This document shows, one piece after another, positions 26,410-36,750 of a stretch of DNA of 64,000 nucleotides; the first letter of the stretch is position 1; the number at the start of each line of letters is the position of its first letter. Location of the stretch: positions 433,450 through 497,449 of the forward strand of contig NZ_VKKS01000001.1 in the NCBI RefSeq assembly GCF_019402645.1. Reading direction: 5' to 3'. Below the pieces are notes generated by a model, which was not told the origin of the DNA, searched no databases, and saw only the letters and a list, made by a program, of their open reading frames with translations. The translations under genes and the position numbers were made by a program. This DNA comes from Morganella morganii (GTDB lineage Bacteria; Pseudomonadota; Gammaproteobacteria; Enterobacterales; Enterobacteriaceae).

Positions 26410-28374
26410 ATGAACAAATGTATAGTTGCGGACAGCCGGAAATGTATCGGATGTCACGCCTGCGAAATTGCCTGCGTTGTCGCGCATAATGATCACCACT
26501 GGCCACATGACAGCCGTGATTACGCCCCCCGTATCCGCGTCATGTTCAAAGAGAATGACAGCGTGGCTGTCACCTGCCGTCAGTGTGAAGATTCCCCTTG
26601 TGCGGCCGCCTGCCCGGTGGATGCCCTGTATGTGGCGGACAACATTGTCAAACTGGATCAGGAGAAATGTATCGGCTGTAAAAGCTGTGTGCTGGTCTGC
26701 CCGTTCGGGGCGATGGAAATGGTGATGACGTTTGATCACTCGCTCGAACTGGCACAGAAGTGCGATTTATGTGATACCACCGGCGGGTCACCCGCATGTG
26801 TGGCCAACTGCCCGACCAACGCACTCAGCATCCTGGATGAACATAAACTGGTGCTCCTGCGCAATGACCGTCTGATGCAGGCAGCTACAGGAGCATACAA
26901 CCGGGCGCGTCAGTCGGAGATCCGTTTTGAGATCCTCAAACGTCCGCCGCGTGAAGGGGCACAGAAACAGAGTGCGGCACTGCGCAAAAATCATTTCGGC
27001 GAAATCTATATCGGACTGAATGAACAGTGTGCCGGGTATGAAAGTGAGCGCTGCCTGTATTGTTCACAAAAGGCGATGTGTAACCTGTCATGCCCGCTGC
27101 ACAATTCTATTCCGGATTTTGTCCGCCTGGTACGTGAAGGCAAAATTATTGAGGCGGCGGAGCTGAGTAACGCCACCAGTTCACTGCCGGAAATCTGCGG
27201 CCGCGTCTGCCCGCAGGACAGACTGTGCGAAAGCCGCTGTACACTGCGTAACCATGGCGGGGCGGTGACGGTGGGGAATATTGAACGCTATATCACTGAT
27301 ACCGCTTTTGAGATGGGCTGGCGTCCGTCAGTGGCGGAGGATGTGGTTCCGCGCACAGAGCGGGTTGCGATTATCGGTGCCGGTCCTGCCGGGCTGGGGT
27401 GTGCGGATGTGCTGACCCGCGCCGGGGTGAAAGCGGAAGTGTTTGAGCGTCATCCGGAAATCGGCGGACTGCTGACCTTCGGGATCCCGCCGTTTAAGCT
27501 GGACAAGCAACTGATGGCACAGCGGCGTCAGATTTTCACGGACATGGGGATCACCTTTCATCTGAACTGTGAAATCGGCAAAGATATCCCGTTCAGCCGC
27601 CTGATGAGTGAATATGACGCGGTGCTGCTGGGCGTCGGAACCTACGGCATGATGAAAGCCGGGCTGGAGCATGAGGATTCCCCGGGCGTGGTGCAGGCGC
27701 TGCCGTTCCTTATCGCCAGTACCCGTGAAGTGATGGGGCTGCCGGTAGCGGATGAATACCCGTGGATTGATGCGGAAGGGAAAAAGGTCGTGGTACTCGG
27801 CGGCGGTGATACTGCGATGGACTGTGTGCGTACGGCTGTCCGCCGTGGTGCCGAGAGTGTTATCTGCGCCTACCGCCGTGATGAGGCCAGTATGCCGGGC
27901 TCAAAGAAAGAAGTGGTCAATGCCCGTGAGGAGGGTGCGGAATTACTCTATAATGTGCAGCCGCAGTTTATTGACCGCAATGCGCAGGGAGCAGTCAGCG
28001 GTATCGGGCTTATCCGCACCCAGCTTGGTGAGCCGGGGCCGGATGGCCGCCGCCGTCCGAAGCCGGTGGAAGGTTCTGAATTTATCCTTGACGCGGATGT
28101 GCTGATTATGGCGTTCGGTTTCCAGTCTCATCCGATGCCGTGGCTCAGTGGTTATAATGTTCAGCTGAATAAATGGGGACAAATTAAAACCGGCGGCAAT
28201 GGCCGTATGAGCAATCAGACCACCAACCCGAAAATTTTTGCCTCCGGTGATGCGGTACACGGGGCGGATTTGGTGGTCACCGCAATGGCCGCCGGTCGCC
28301 GGGCCGCCCGCGAGATGCTGAGTATGTTTGATGAACAGGCTCAGTCACCGCAGGCAATGGTCAGTAACGCATAA
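26410..28374 (+). CDS. uacF: Fe-S flavoprotein UacF (YgfT/AegA family)
   Basis: About 654 residues. The N-terminal ferredoxin region has several 4Fe-4S motifs (CIGCHACEIAC, CRQCEDSPCAAACP, CIGCKSCVLVCP, CDLCD). The C-terminal half (from about 190) is glutamate-synthase-small-subunit-like, with GRVCPQDRLCE, the FAD motif VAIIGAGPAGLG and the NAD(P) motif VVVLGGGDTAMDC. It matches E. coli YgfT better than AegA (HFGEIYIGL, SLPEICGRVCP). Both are reported to take part in formate-dependent anaerobic urate use. The ATG at 26410 has an AGGTGA site; a GTG at 26404 overlaps that site. Confidence 0.9.
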   Translation: MNKCIVADSRKCIGCHACEIACVVAHNDHHWPHDSRDYAPRIRVMFKENDSVAVTCRQCEDSPCAAACPVDALYVADNIVKLDQEKCIGCKSCVLVCPFGAMEMVMTFDHSLELAQKCDLCDTTGGSPACVANCPTNALSILDEHKLVLLRNDRLMQAATGAYNRARQSEIRFEILKRPPREGAQKQSAALRKNHFGEIYIGLNEQCAGYESERCLYCSQKAMCNLSCPLHNSIPDFVRLVREGKIIEAAELSNATSSLPEICGRVCPQDRLCESRCTLRNHGGAVTVGNIERYITDTAFEMGWRPSVAEDVVPRTERVAIIGAGPAGLGCADVLTRAGVKAEVFERHPEIGGLLTFGIPPFKLDKQLMAQRRQIFTDMGITFHLNCEIGKDIPFSRLMSEYDAVLLGVGTYGMMKAGLEHEDSPGVVQALPFLIASTREVMGLPVADEYPWIDAEGKKVVVLGGGDTAMDCVRTAVRRGAESVICAYRRDEASMPGSKKEVVNAREEGAELLYNVQPQFIDRNAQGAVSGIGLIRTQLGEPGPDGRRRPKPVEGSEFILDADVLIMAFGFQSHPMPWLSGYNVQLNKWGQIKTGGNGRMSNQTTNPKIFASGDAVHGADLVVTAMAAGRRAAREMLSMFDEQAQSPQAMVSNA

Positions 28375-28391
28375 CAGACAACAGTAAAAAC

Positions 28392-28427
28392 AAAACCGCG
28401 ATAATTGATAGTTATCGCGGTTTTTTT
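28392..28427. terminator. Bidirectional terminator between uacF and xanQ
   Basis: A 13-bp perfect stem AAAACCGCGATAA / TTATCGCGGTTTT surrounds a TTGATAG loop. The genes converge here. Confidence 0.93.
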
Positions 28428-28447
28428 ACGGGAAGAAATCAGTACGG

Positions 28448-29908
28448 TCAGATAACCCGCTTGTTCTCCGCGCTCATTGCCATATCCGGCAGGTCGCGCT
28501 CTGCATCCGGGATATCCGGCATGGCTTCCGGCTCTTCCTCATTGGCCGCACCGCGCGGCTGTCCGATCGGGATCAGCAGGTTCAGGATAATGGCAGTCAG
28601 ACCGCCGACACAAATCGGGTTTTCGGCGAGGATATATAATGATGGCGGCAGGATGCTGAAAATCTGCGGATCATAGGAAACACCCAGTCCCAGACCCAGC
28701 GATGTCGCCACAATCAGGGTTTCGCGGCGGCGCAGTCCGTTGGAAATGATAATGCGCAGCCCGGCAATGGCAATCATGGAGAACATCAGTGTCATTGCTC
28801 CGCCCAGTACCGGTGCCGGAATGGTGGTAAAGAACCAGCTGATTCCCGGGAACAGGCCGAGGAAAACAAGGATCACCGCAATAAAGCGTCCGATATAGCT
28901 GGAAGCAACGCCGGTCATCTGGATCACCCCGTTATTCTGGGCAAAGGTGGTCAGCGGCAGTGAACCGAGGGCTGACGCGATAACAGAAACCACACCATCC
29001 GCCATCACACCGCCTTTCAGCCGGTTCTGATACACCTCACCTTTAATCGGCTGGTTCGATACCATGGCCGTCGCCGTCAGGTTACCGACGGCTTCCAGCA
29101 CACTGAGGATATAAATAATGGCCACCACCAGGAAGTGAGTGAAATTAAATGAAAAACCGAATTTAAACGGCACCGGCACGGTAATAAATGCCATGTTCTG
29201 ATAGGTGCTGAAATCCACCAGACCAAGAAACAGCGAGGCAATGTAGCCTGTCACCAACGCAATGGCGATGCCGCCCATCCGCAGCAGCGGGCTTTTACAG
29301 CAGTTAAAGCCGATCACCACCAGCAAAACCAGTAATCCCACGCCGATATTTTCATAGTTGCCGTATGTGCCGGCTGATTTGGCGGAGAATCCGCCGCCGA
29401 AATCGATGATCCCGACCTTGATAAGACTCAGGCCGATCATCAGCACCACTACACCGCTGACAGTCGGGGTAATTATCCGGCGCAGATAAGGCAGCACAAA
29501 AGAGGAACCGACAACCAGGAAAGCACCGGCGAAAGAGACACCGAGCAGGGAGGATAAAATCAGTTCTTCATGAATTCCGTCACTGCGCATGGCGGTACCG
29601 ATGGCAATCATGGCAGTCACAAATGAAAAGTTAACGGACTGAATGGATAACAGGCCGGAGCCCATCGGCCCGTAGCGGTGAACCTGTATCCAGGTGCCGA
29701 TTCCTGAGGCAATCATCACCATAGAAACCAGATAGGCCGTGGTATCGGCAGATAAATCCAGGGCCTTGCTCACAATCAGAGCGGGCATGACCATCGGAAC
29801 AAACAGGGCTAATAAATGGGTAATTGCACCAAGAAGAGCCTGTAAAAACGGGGGCTTATCGTCCAGCTGATAGATTAGATCAGAGGTTGGATGATTGAGA
29901 TCTGACAT
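28448..29908 (-). CDS. xanQ: Xanthine permease XanQ, NCS2 family
   Basis: 486 residues with 14 predicted membrane segments. The N-terminus (SDLNHPTSDLIYQLDDKPPF) and the NAT signature FAQNNGVIQMTGVAS agree with E. coli XanQ, which imports xanthine with protons. It differs from the uacT product at the signature, so the two carriers are not duplicates. It converges on uacF and is separated from upstream DNA by a long AT-rich tract that contains a CRP-like site. Confidence 0.94.
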   Translation of the reverse strand: MSDLNHPTSDLIYQLDDKPPFLQALLGAITHLLALFVPMVMPALIVSKALDLSADTTAYLVSMVMIASGIGTWIQVHRYGPMGSGLLSIQSVNFSFVTAMIAIGTAMRSDGIHEELILSSLLGVSFAGAFLVVGSSFVLPYLRRIITPTVSGVVVLMIGLSLIKVGIIDFGGGFSAKSAGTYGNYENIGVGLLVLLVVIGFNCCKSPLLRMGGIAIALVTGYIASLFLGLVDFSTYQNMAFITVPVPFKFGFSFNFTHFLVVAIIYILSVLEAVGNLTATAMVSNQPIKGEVYQNRLKGGVMADGVVSVIASALGSLPLTTFAQNNGVIQMTGVASSYIGRFIAVILVFLGLFPGISWFFTTIPAPVLGGAMTLMFSMIAIAGLRIIISNGLRRRETLIVATSLGLGLGVSYDPQIFSILPPSLYILAENPICVGGLTAIILNLLIPIGQPRGAANEEEPEAMPDIPDAERDLPDMAMSAENKRVI

Positions 29909-30051
29909 CCTTCTCTCCTTTATAATAAATGGAATGAGAGGTCATACGTCGGCCTCAGCGGATCGTTTGGTACAGGGAATAAAGCAATAACCGAACCAGC
30001 GGCGCGACAAAGAAATAAAAATGTGAGTGATCTCTTAAATCATCTGTGATT

Positions 30052-30067
30052 TGTGAAATGTATCACC
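30052..30067 (-). promoter_or_regulatory. Candidate CRP site upstream of xanQ
   Basis: TGTGA-AATGTA-TCACC matches nine of ten conserved CRP bases. It lies about 145 bases before the xanQ start. Confidence 0.4.
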
Positions 30068-31005
30068 GGAGATTTGCGAATGGCTTTCCGTACCGGTCAG
30101 CCGGACGGATGAAAAGAGGTGCAAACAGGATTTGCGCAGTATGAGAATGATATCATCTCATTTTGATAATGAAACGGTAGTGATAATAGCACCGGCCGGA
30201 ACCGGCTTCCGGGAGAAGATTACGTGGCATATAATGTTTTCCGGAAAGACCATCACGTTAATTAAAGGGTATTTAAATAAGATATTTCCATTTTTAACTA
30301 ATGAAAATATATTAGGAATTAGTTTATTAAATAACGTGTATCAATTAAAAGTGTATTATTATCTTAAATAAACAGGCTGAGGTAAAAAAGGATTACGTAA
30401 TTTCACGTTTAGTGGTTATTTAAATTAATGAATTTTTGTTGTGTTTTTGTTATCGTATAGCGATGTTATTGCTCTTTTCAAAAAAGTACAACACAGAAAA
30501 ACAGGATGTATTTTTATTATAATCAATTGGTTGTGTATGATTTGATAAAAACATCGTTTGTACATGAGATGAGTATTATCCTAAAAACGCAGAATTGTCA
30601 TAAGAAATAATTTGGCCTTAAATTTTATCAAAATAACTATATGACATACCAGTTGGTGTTTTTATCTGCATTTTGTTGTAACTCGGAATTTTATATCGTC
30701 ACTGTGTGAGTGGTCGTTCTTTTATATCATTAACGGAAGAAGAAGAAATACTAATAGAAGTAATCGCGGTGAAAAAACAGACTATTTACGCATAAAGCTA
30801 GTCCATTTCTTATTGACGATATATTTTGTGATGATAATCTTTAGCCGTAATAAGGGACATGATTCATGTTTGCTTTGCGTAACAGAAATACATGACCTAC
30901 CTTAAATTGAGTATTTTCTTATTGGCCTTTGAATTTTTTAAATGTAAATTGAAATTGTGTTCACGTTATTATTCTCAGTTTTAATGAAGTGTCGAAATGT
31001 TATTT

Positions 31006-31011
31006 TATAAT
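31006..31011 (+). promoter_or_regulatory. Candidate -10 box for the sRNA
   Basis: A perfect TATAAT precedes the first GGA hairpins by about 80 bases. The -35 region (TTAATG-like) is weak, which would suit activator-dependent initiation. The start point is not proved. Confidence 0.4.
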
Positions 31012-31017
31012 GACCAT

Positions 31018-31540
31018 GCTGAGTGTGGATTATAAATTAACATTCAGGTATACCACTGAAATATTAAAAAATTGCAGTTATTACAGATGTTTCTTATAAC
31101 CGGACTGTTATAAGTCAATATGCCCGCAAGGATGCGAATATAACCAGGCTAACACGTTTTTATCTTAAAAAATAAAGGAACTATTTTTTAATGATTTAGC
31201 GGGATAACGGATATATCCCCCAGGGACATAAACGGATGTTACCGGACAAGGTTGTCCGGTGTAAACGGACTTACCACACGGATGTATTATCAGGGATTCT
31301 GTGCTTTATCACCACAGGTAATAAAAGGATTTACCCTCGGGAAGGGAACGGTAAAAGGAATTTGCCGTTACACGGAAGTAAGAGCTGACAGGTGTCATGC
31401 CCCGACGCTCTGATGAAAATGGATTTTCACTGAAGTATGCATGACAAATCAGAGTAGTTAAGTGTTGTTAGTACAAGGTAAAACATCGGTAATTATGGCG
31501 GCCCTGTTGACGGAATACAGCAAGGTCGCCAATTTTTTTC
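31018..31540 (+). ncRNA. CsrB/CsrC-family CsrA-titrating sRNA (candidate)
   Basis: The segment is non-coding but full of small hairpins whose loops carry GGA, the CsrA-binding core. Clear ones: CTTATAAC-CGGACT-GTTATAAG (31093-31114), CGCA-AGGA-TGCG (31125-31136), AAATA-AAGGAAC-TATTT (31170-31186), ACAT-AAACGG-ATGT (31226-31239), GTAA-ACGGAC-TTAC (31261-31274), ACA-CGGA-TGT (31276-31285), GGTAA-TAAAAGGAT-TTACC (31317-31334), a 9-bp stem with an AGGAA loop (31347-31369), TTAC-ACGGAA-GTAA (31368-31381) and GAAAA-TGGA-TTTTC (31415-31428). About 15 GGA cores are present. A rho-independent terminator with GGA in its loop ends it. This pattern is the hallmark of CsrB/CsrC/RsmB RNAs, which sequester the translational regulator CsrA. 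The 5' end is uncertain; 31018 is inferred from the -10 box. Confidence 0.82.
31497..31539 (+). terminator. Terminator of the candidate sRNA
   Basis: A stem of about 13 bp (GGCGGCC...TGTTG paired with CAGCA...GGTCGCC, one mismatch) is followed by AATTTTTTT on the + strand. The U-run is on the sRNA strand, not on the malY strand, which supports a + transcript here. Confidence 0.88.
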
Positions 31541-31542
31541 TG

Positions 31543-32715
31543 CTATCCGGCGTTTTTCAGACGTTTTACTGCCTCTGCCAGCAGTGCCCGCGGGGTGCCG
31601 AAGTTAATCCGCAGATACTGTTCACCATCCGCCACATAATGACTGCCGTCCTCAACCACCACGCCGCTCTGACGGGCATAATAATGTGTCAGATCAGTCG
31701 CTGTGCGGCCGGTGGCACTGATATTAATCCAGGCCAGGTAGGAGGACTCCGGCTGCATCATCTGCCAGTCCGGGAAATAATCCGCCACGGCCTGAGTCAG
31801 ATAATCCGCATTGCCTCTCAGATAGTGGTTCAGCTCATCCAGCCAGTCAGTACTGTTGTTATAGGCCTCAATAATTCCCCATACTCCGAACAGGTTAGGT
31901 GAAGTAATCGAGTTTTTCTCCAGCTGACGGCGGAATTGTGCCCGCAGTGCCGGATCCGGAATGATGCTGTAAGAGGTTTTCAGCCCGCCGAGGTTAAAGG
32001 CTTTATTCGGTGAAGTCAGGAGGATCAGATTCTCCGGAGCCGCACATCCCGGGCGGAGACAGCCGGTAAAGCTGCCGTACAGCACATGTTCAGCATGCAC
32101 TTCATCAATCACCAGCAGCACATCGTATTGCAGACATAAATCAGACACCTGTTTTATCTCTGCTGCCGTCCAGATACGACCGGACGGGTTGTGCGGCGAG
32201 CAGAACAACCAGACTTTCGGCCGGTGTTCGCGCATCTGCGCCTCAATATGATCAAAATCAAGATGATAGCGGTTATCACGCGCCACCAGCGGATTGGTCA
32301 GCACCGTAACACTCTGCCGGGTCACCGCATGGGCAAACGGGTCATACACCGGCGTATTCATCATCACACAGTCGCCGGGCCGGCAGAATGCCTGCACCAG
32401 ATAGTGCAGGGTGGAAACGGTACCGTAACTGAGAGTCACCCACTCCTGCTTAACGGTAACCTGATGGCGTTGTGCCTGGAAACGGACAACAGCGTCATAA
32501 AATTCATCAAAGCACCAGGTGTAGCCGAAGGTACCGTGCTGCGCTACCTGTGTGAACCGCTCAATTACCGCCGGCGGGGATTTGAAATCCATATCGGCTA
32601 TCCACAGCGGAATGAAATCCTGCGGGACATCCCCGAAGCGGGAGCAGACATACTGATAATCCCATTTCCGGCAGCGGTCACTTTTGCGCTCAATTATTTC
32701 ATCAAAATTGTACAT
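31543..32715 (-). CDS. malY: MalY/PatB-type aminotransferase (cystathionine beta-lyase)
   Basis: 390 residues, a fold-type I PLP enzyme. The cofactor lysine lies in LTSPNKAFNLGGLK (Lys238), with CSPHNPSGR (about 172-180) and VIDEVHAEHV (about 202-211) upstream. The family cleaves C-S bonds in cystathionine or cysteine conjugates. In E. coli MalY also represses the maltose regulon by binding MalT; whether this copy does is unknown. It follows the malX-like gene by 12 bases, as in E. coli malXY. No malI regulator is adjacent. Confidence 0.9.
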   Translation of the reverse strand: MYNFDEIIERKSDRCRKWDYQYVCSRFGDVPQDFIPLWIADMDFKSPPAVIERFTQVAQHGTFGYTWCFDEFYDAVVRFQAQRHQVTVKQEWVTLSYGTVSTLHYLVQAFCRPGDCVMMNTPVYDPFAHAVTRQSVTVLTNPLVARDNRYHLDFDHIEAQMREHRPKVWLFCSPHNPSGRIWTAAEIKQVSDLCLQYDVLLVIDEVHAEHVLYGSFTGCLRPGCAAPENLILLTSPNKAFNLGGLKTSYSIIPDPALRAQFRRQLEKNSITSPNLFGVWGIIEAYNNSTDWLDELNHYLRGNADYLTQAVADYFPDWQMMQPESSYLAWINISATGRTATDLTHYYARQSGVVVEDGSHYVADGEQYLRINFGTPRALLAEAVKRLKNAG

Positions 32716-32727
32716 GCTCAGTTCCTG

Positions 32728-34299
32728 TTAAATTAAGGCTTCAATGCCGGATTTCACACTCTGCACCTGCGGGCCGATAATCACCTGCACACTGTGGGCA
32801 TCCAGTACCACAACGGAGAGGGCACCGGCTTCTTTCAGGGTTTTCTGATCCACCTTATCCATATCTTTCACCACCAGACGCAGACGGGTGATACAGTTAT
32901 CAAGGGAATCAATATTCTCTTTGCCGCCCAGGGCAGTGAGGATCAGGTTGTGATCATATCTGGCTTTGCCGCGTGCTTTCGTGTTGGCCTCCACGGCTTG
33001 TGCGGCACCGTCAGCAGCATCTTCACGGCCCGGTGTTTTGACATCATGCTTCAGAATGTACCAGCGGAAGACAAAGAAGTAGATAGCGAACCAGATAATT
33101 CCGACCGGGAACACCAGATACCATTTGGTCGCTGTCCCCTGCATAATGCCGAAGATCAGCAGATCCAGAATCCCGCCGTCAGTGTTACCGATAGTCACGC
33201 CGAGCAGTGCCATCACCAGCAGGGCAAGGCCGGACATAATAATGTGGAAGATATAGAGCACCGGTGCGATAAACAGGAACAGGAACTCAATCGGCTCGGA
33301 AATTCCGGTCACCACGGAAACCAGTACCCCGGACAGTAATAATCCTTTGATTACCGGACGGTTCTCCGGTTTCGCGGTGCGGTAGATAGCATAAGCTACC
33401 GCCGGCAGACCAAAGATAAAGGTTGGCATAAAGCCCTGTGACAGAAAGGCGGTGACATGCGGACTGAACGGCAGCCCGGCTTTCAGTTCGGCATAGAAGA
33501 TATTCAGTGCTCCGGCGACTTCATAGCCGTCAACAAATTCCGTGCCCCCGGCCGGGGTAAAACGTACCATCGCCAGCAGAATATGATGCAGCCCGAACGG
33601 CTTGAGCAACAGCACGCCGACACCGTACAGGAACGGGCCGAAAACATCTGTGCTCTGAATAATATGGCCGATCCCGGCAATCCCCATTGCCACATATTTC
33701 CACAGGAACGGAATTGCCAGGCCGACAAGAGACAGGGTCAGCGCGGTGATAATCGGCACAAAACGGATGCCGCCGAAAAACGCGAAAGCATCATGCAGAA
33801 CCATGTCCTGGAAACGCTCATGCAGAAAATAAGTGATAACACCGACCACAATCCCGCCCAGGACACCCATTTCGAGCGTCTGAATGCCGAGCACCACGGA
33901 TTGCCCGACCTGCTTCATCATAGCCGGATCGGCAAGCTGGTGGGTGACGGTCAGATAATAATTGATGCTCATATTCATCAGCATATAGCCGACAAATCCG
34001 GCAAATGCGCCGACGGCTTTATTGCGGTTTGCCAGGCCGAACGGAATGGCCATCGCAAACATCACCGGCAGATAGGTAAAGGCAAAACCGCCGACCATTG
34101 CCATAAAGCCGAAGGTCAGCTGGACAAATTCATTACCGAGAAACGGAAAACTGCTGATAGCGGAAGGACTGGTGACTGAACTGCCTATCCCGAGTAATAA
34201 CCCCATGAAAGCCAGTAATGAGACGGGAAACATAAAGGTTTTCCCGAGACTTTGAAAAAATTCCCATAGCTTTGATTTAAAAGATTTTTCCTGCGACAT
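32728..34299 (-). CDS. malX: PTS enzyme IICB of the glucose/maltose (MalX) type
   Basis: 523 residues. About ten membrane helices form the EIIC channel (about 15-420, with GFAFTYLPVMFAMAIPFGLA and the ISEPIEFLFLFIAPVLY motif). A linker leads to an EIIB domain (about 440-523) whose phospho-cysteine lies in NIDSLDNCITRLRLVV. It imports and phosphorylates a hexose-type sugar in cooperation with a separate EIIA-Glc. It is paired with malY as in E. coli, where MalX carries glucose and maltose. The true sugar is not known here. Confidence 0.88.
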   Translation of the reverse strand: MSQEKSFKSKLWEFFQSLGKTFMFPVSLLAFMGLLLGIGSSVTSPSAISSFPFLGNEFVQLTFGFMAMVGGFAFTYLPVMFAMAIPFGLANRNKAVGAFAGFVGYMLMNMSINYYLTVTHQLADPAMMKQVGQSVVLGIQTLEMGVLGGIVVGVITYFLHERFQDMVLHDAFAFFGGIRFVPIITALTLSLVGLAIPFLWKYVAMGIAGIGHIIQSTDVFGPFLYGVGVLLLKPFGLHHILLAMVRFTPAGGTEFVDGYEVAGALNIFYAELKAGLPFSPHVTAFLSQGFMPTFIFGLPAVAYAIYRTAKPENRPVIKGLLLSGVLVSVVTGISEPIEFLFLFIAPVLYIFHIIMSGLALLVMALLGVTIGNTDGGILDLLIFGIMQGTATKWYLVFPVGIIWFAIYFFVFRWYILKHDVKTPGREDAADGAAQAVEANTKARGKARYDHNLILTALGGKENIDSLDNCITRLRLVVKDMDKVDQKTLKEAGALSVVVLDAHSVQVIIGPQVQSVKSGIEALI

Positions 34300-34395
34300 C
34301 GTAGAGTACTCCTCAGCTTCTTTATAATTTATTGGTTAAGGGGTGTTACGGGACAGTATTTTTTATTGTTGTTTTTTATTGTTTTTTCGCAGATG

Positions 34396-34431
34396 AAAAA
34401 GGCGGCACTGCGGGGGAACACAGTACCGCCT
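34396..34431 (-). terminator. Terminator after kbaY
   Basis: On the - strand AGGCGGTACTG pairs with CAGTGCCGCCT (one mismatch) and is followed by TTTTT. It separates the aga block from malXY, so malX needs its own promoter in the roughly 95-base gap. Confidence 0.85.
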
Positions 34432-34437
34432 GACGGG

Positions 34438-36467
<2,030 letters not shown>

Positions 36468-36557
36468 AGCTTCATCCTTTACATGACGTTCAGCCGAAAG
36501 TGAAATGAATCAAAAGATCACCCGATCCGTCATTACCTTTCGGTTGGTTTCGTTTTG

Positions 36558-36624
36558 AGGTTTCATTTCAATTTACAGGAAGGAAAACGAAGGATCAATG
36601 CAGTAATGAAAAGAAAACGAAAAG
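36558..36624 (-). promoter_or_regulatory. AgaR-like operators before agaS
   Basis: Two clusters match the known AgaR pattern of repeated TTTCRTTTY: TTTCGTTTTGAGGTTTCATT near 36548-36567 and, inverted, GAAAAGAAAACGAAAAG at 36608-36624. They lie within the agaS promoter gap and should silence it without the inducer. Confidence 0.6.
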
Positions 36625-36640
36625 TGTGATTTACACCACA
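36625..36640 (-). promoter_or_regulatory. CRP site before agaS
   Basis: TGTGA-TTTACA-CCACA matches nine of ten conserved CRP bases and abuts the AgaR-like box. It suggests cAMP-CRP activation of agaS-kbaY. Confidence 0.6.
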
Positions 36641-36750
36641 AGTGAAATGATTAAGCTGTTGTTTATTAGATGGTTATATAAAAAATTCCGGCGGATAAAC
36701 ATAAGGAAAAGAAAGGTACGGAGAGATCCGCACCTCAGAATGAAAGGAAA

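Larger units (their letters stand above)
29909..31017. other. AT-rich gene-free region upstream of xanQ and the candidate sRNA
   Basis: About 1.1 kb with no convincing coding frame. An open frame at 30132-30371 lacks a ribosome site and is A/T biased. The stretch must contain the xanQ promoter and the control region of the sRNA. Identified pieces are the CRP-like site at 30052 and the ATGATATCAT palindrome at 30147-30156. I could not find a clear UvrY-type (TGTAAG-N6-CTTACA) site. Confidence 0.5.

Noticed and set aside
30132-30371. A 79-codon open frame upstream of the sRNA
   Set aside because: No ribosome site, A/T-biased codons, no recognisable domain, and it lies in an apparently non-coding tract.
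29909-31017. A UvrY/GacA box (TGTAAG-N6-CTTACA) expected before a CsrB-type gene
   Set aside because: Reading the region gave only weak half-sites, so no feature is claimed.
31462-31902. A + strand open frame across the sRNA terminator and the end of malY
   Set aside because: It reads antisense through the well-supported malY and through the hairpin terminator.
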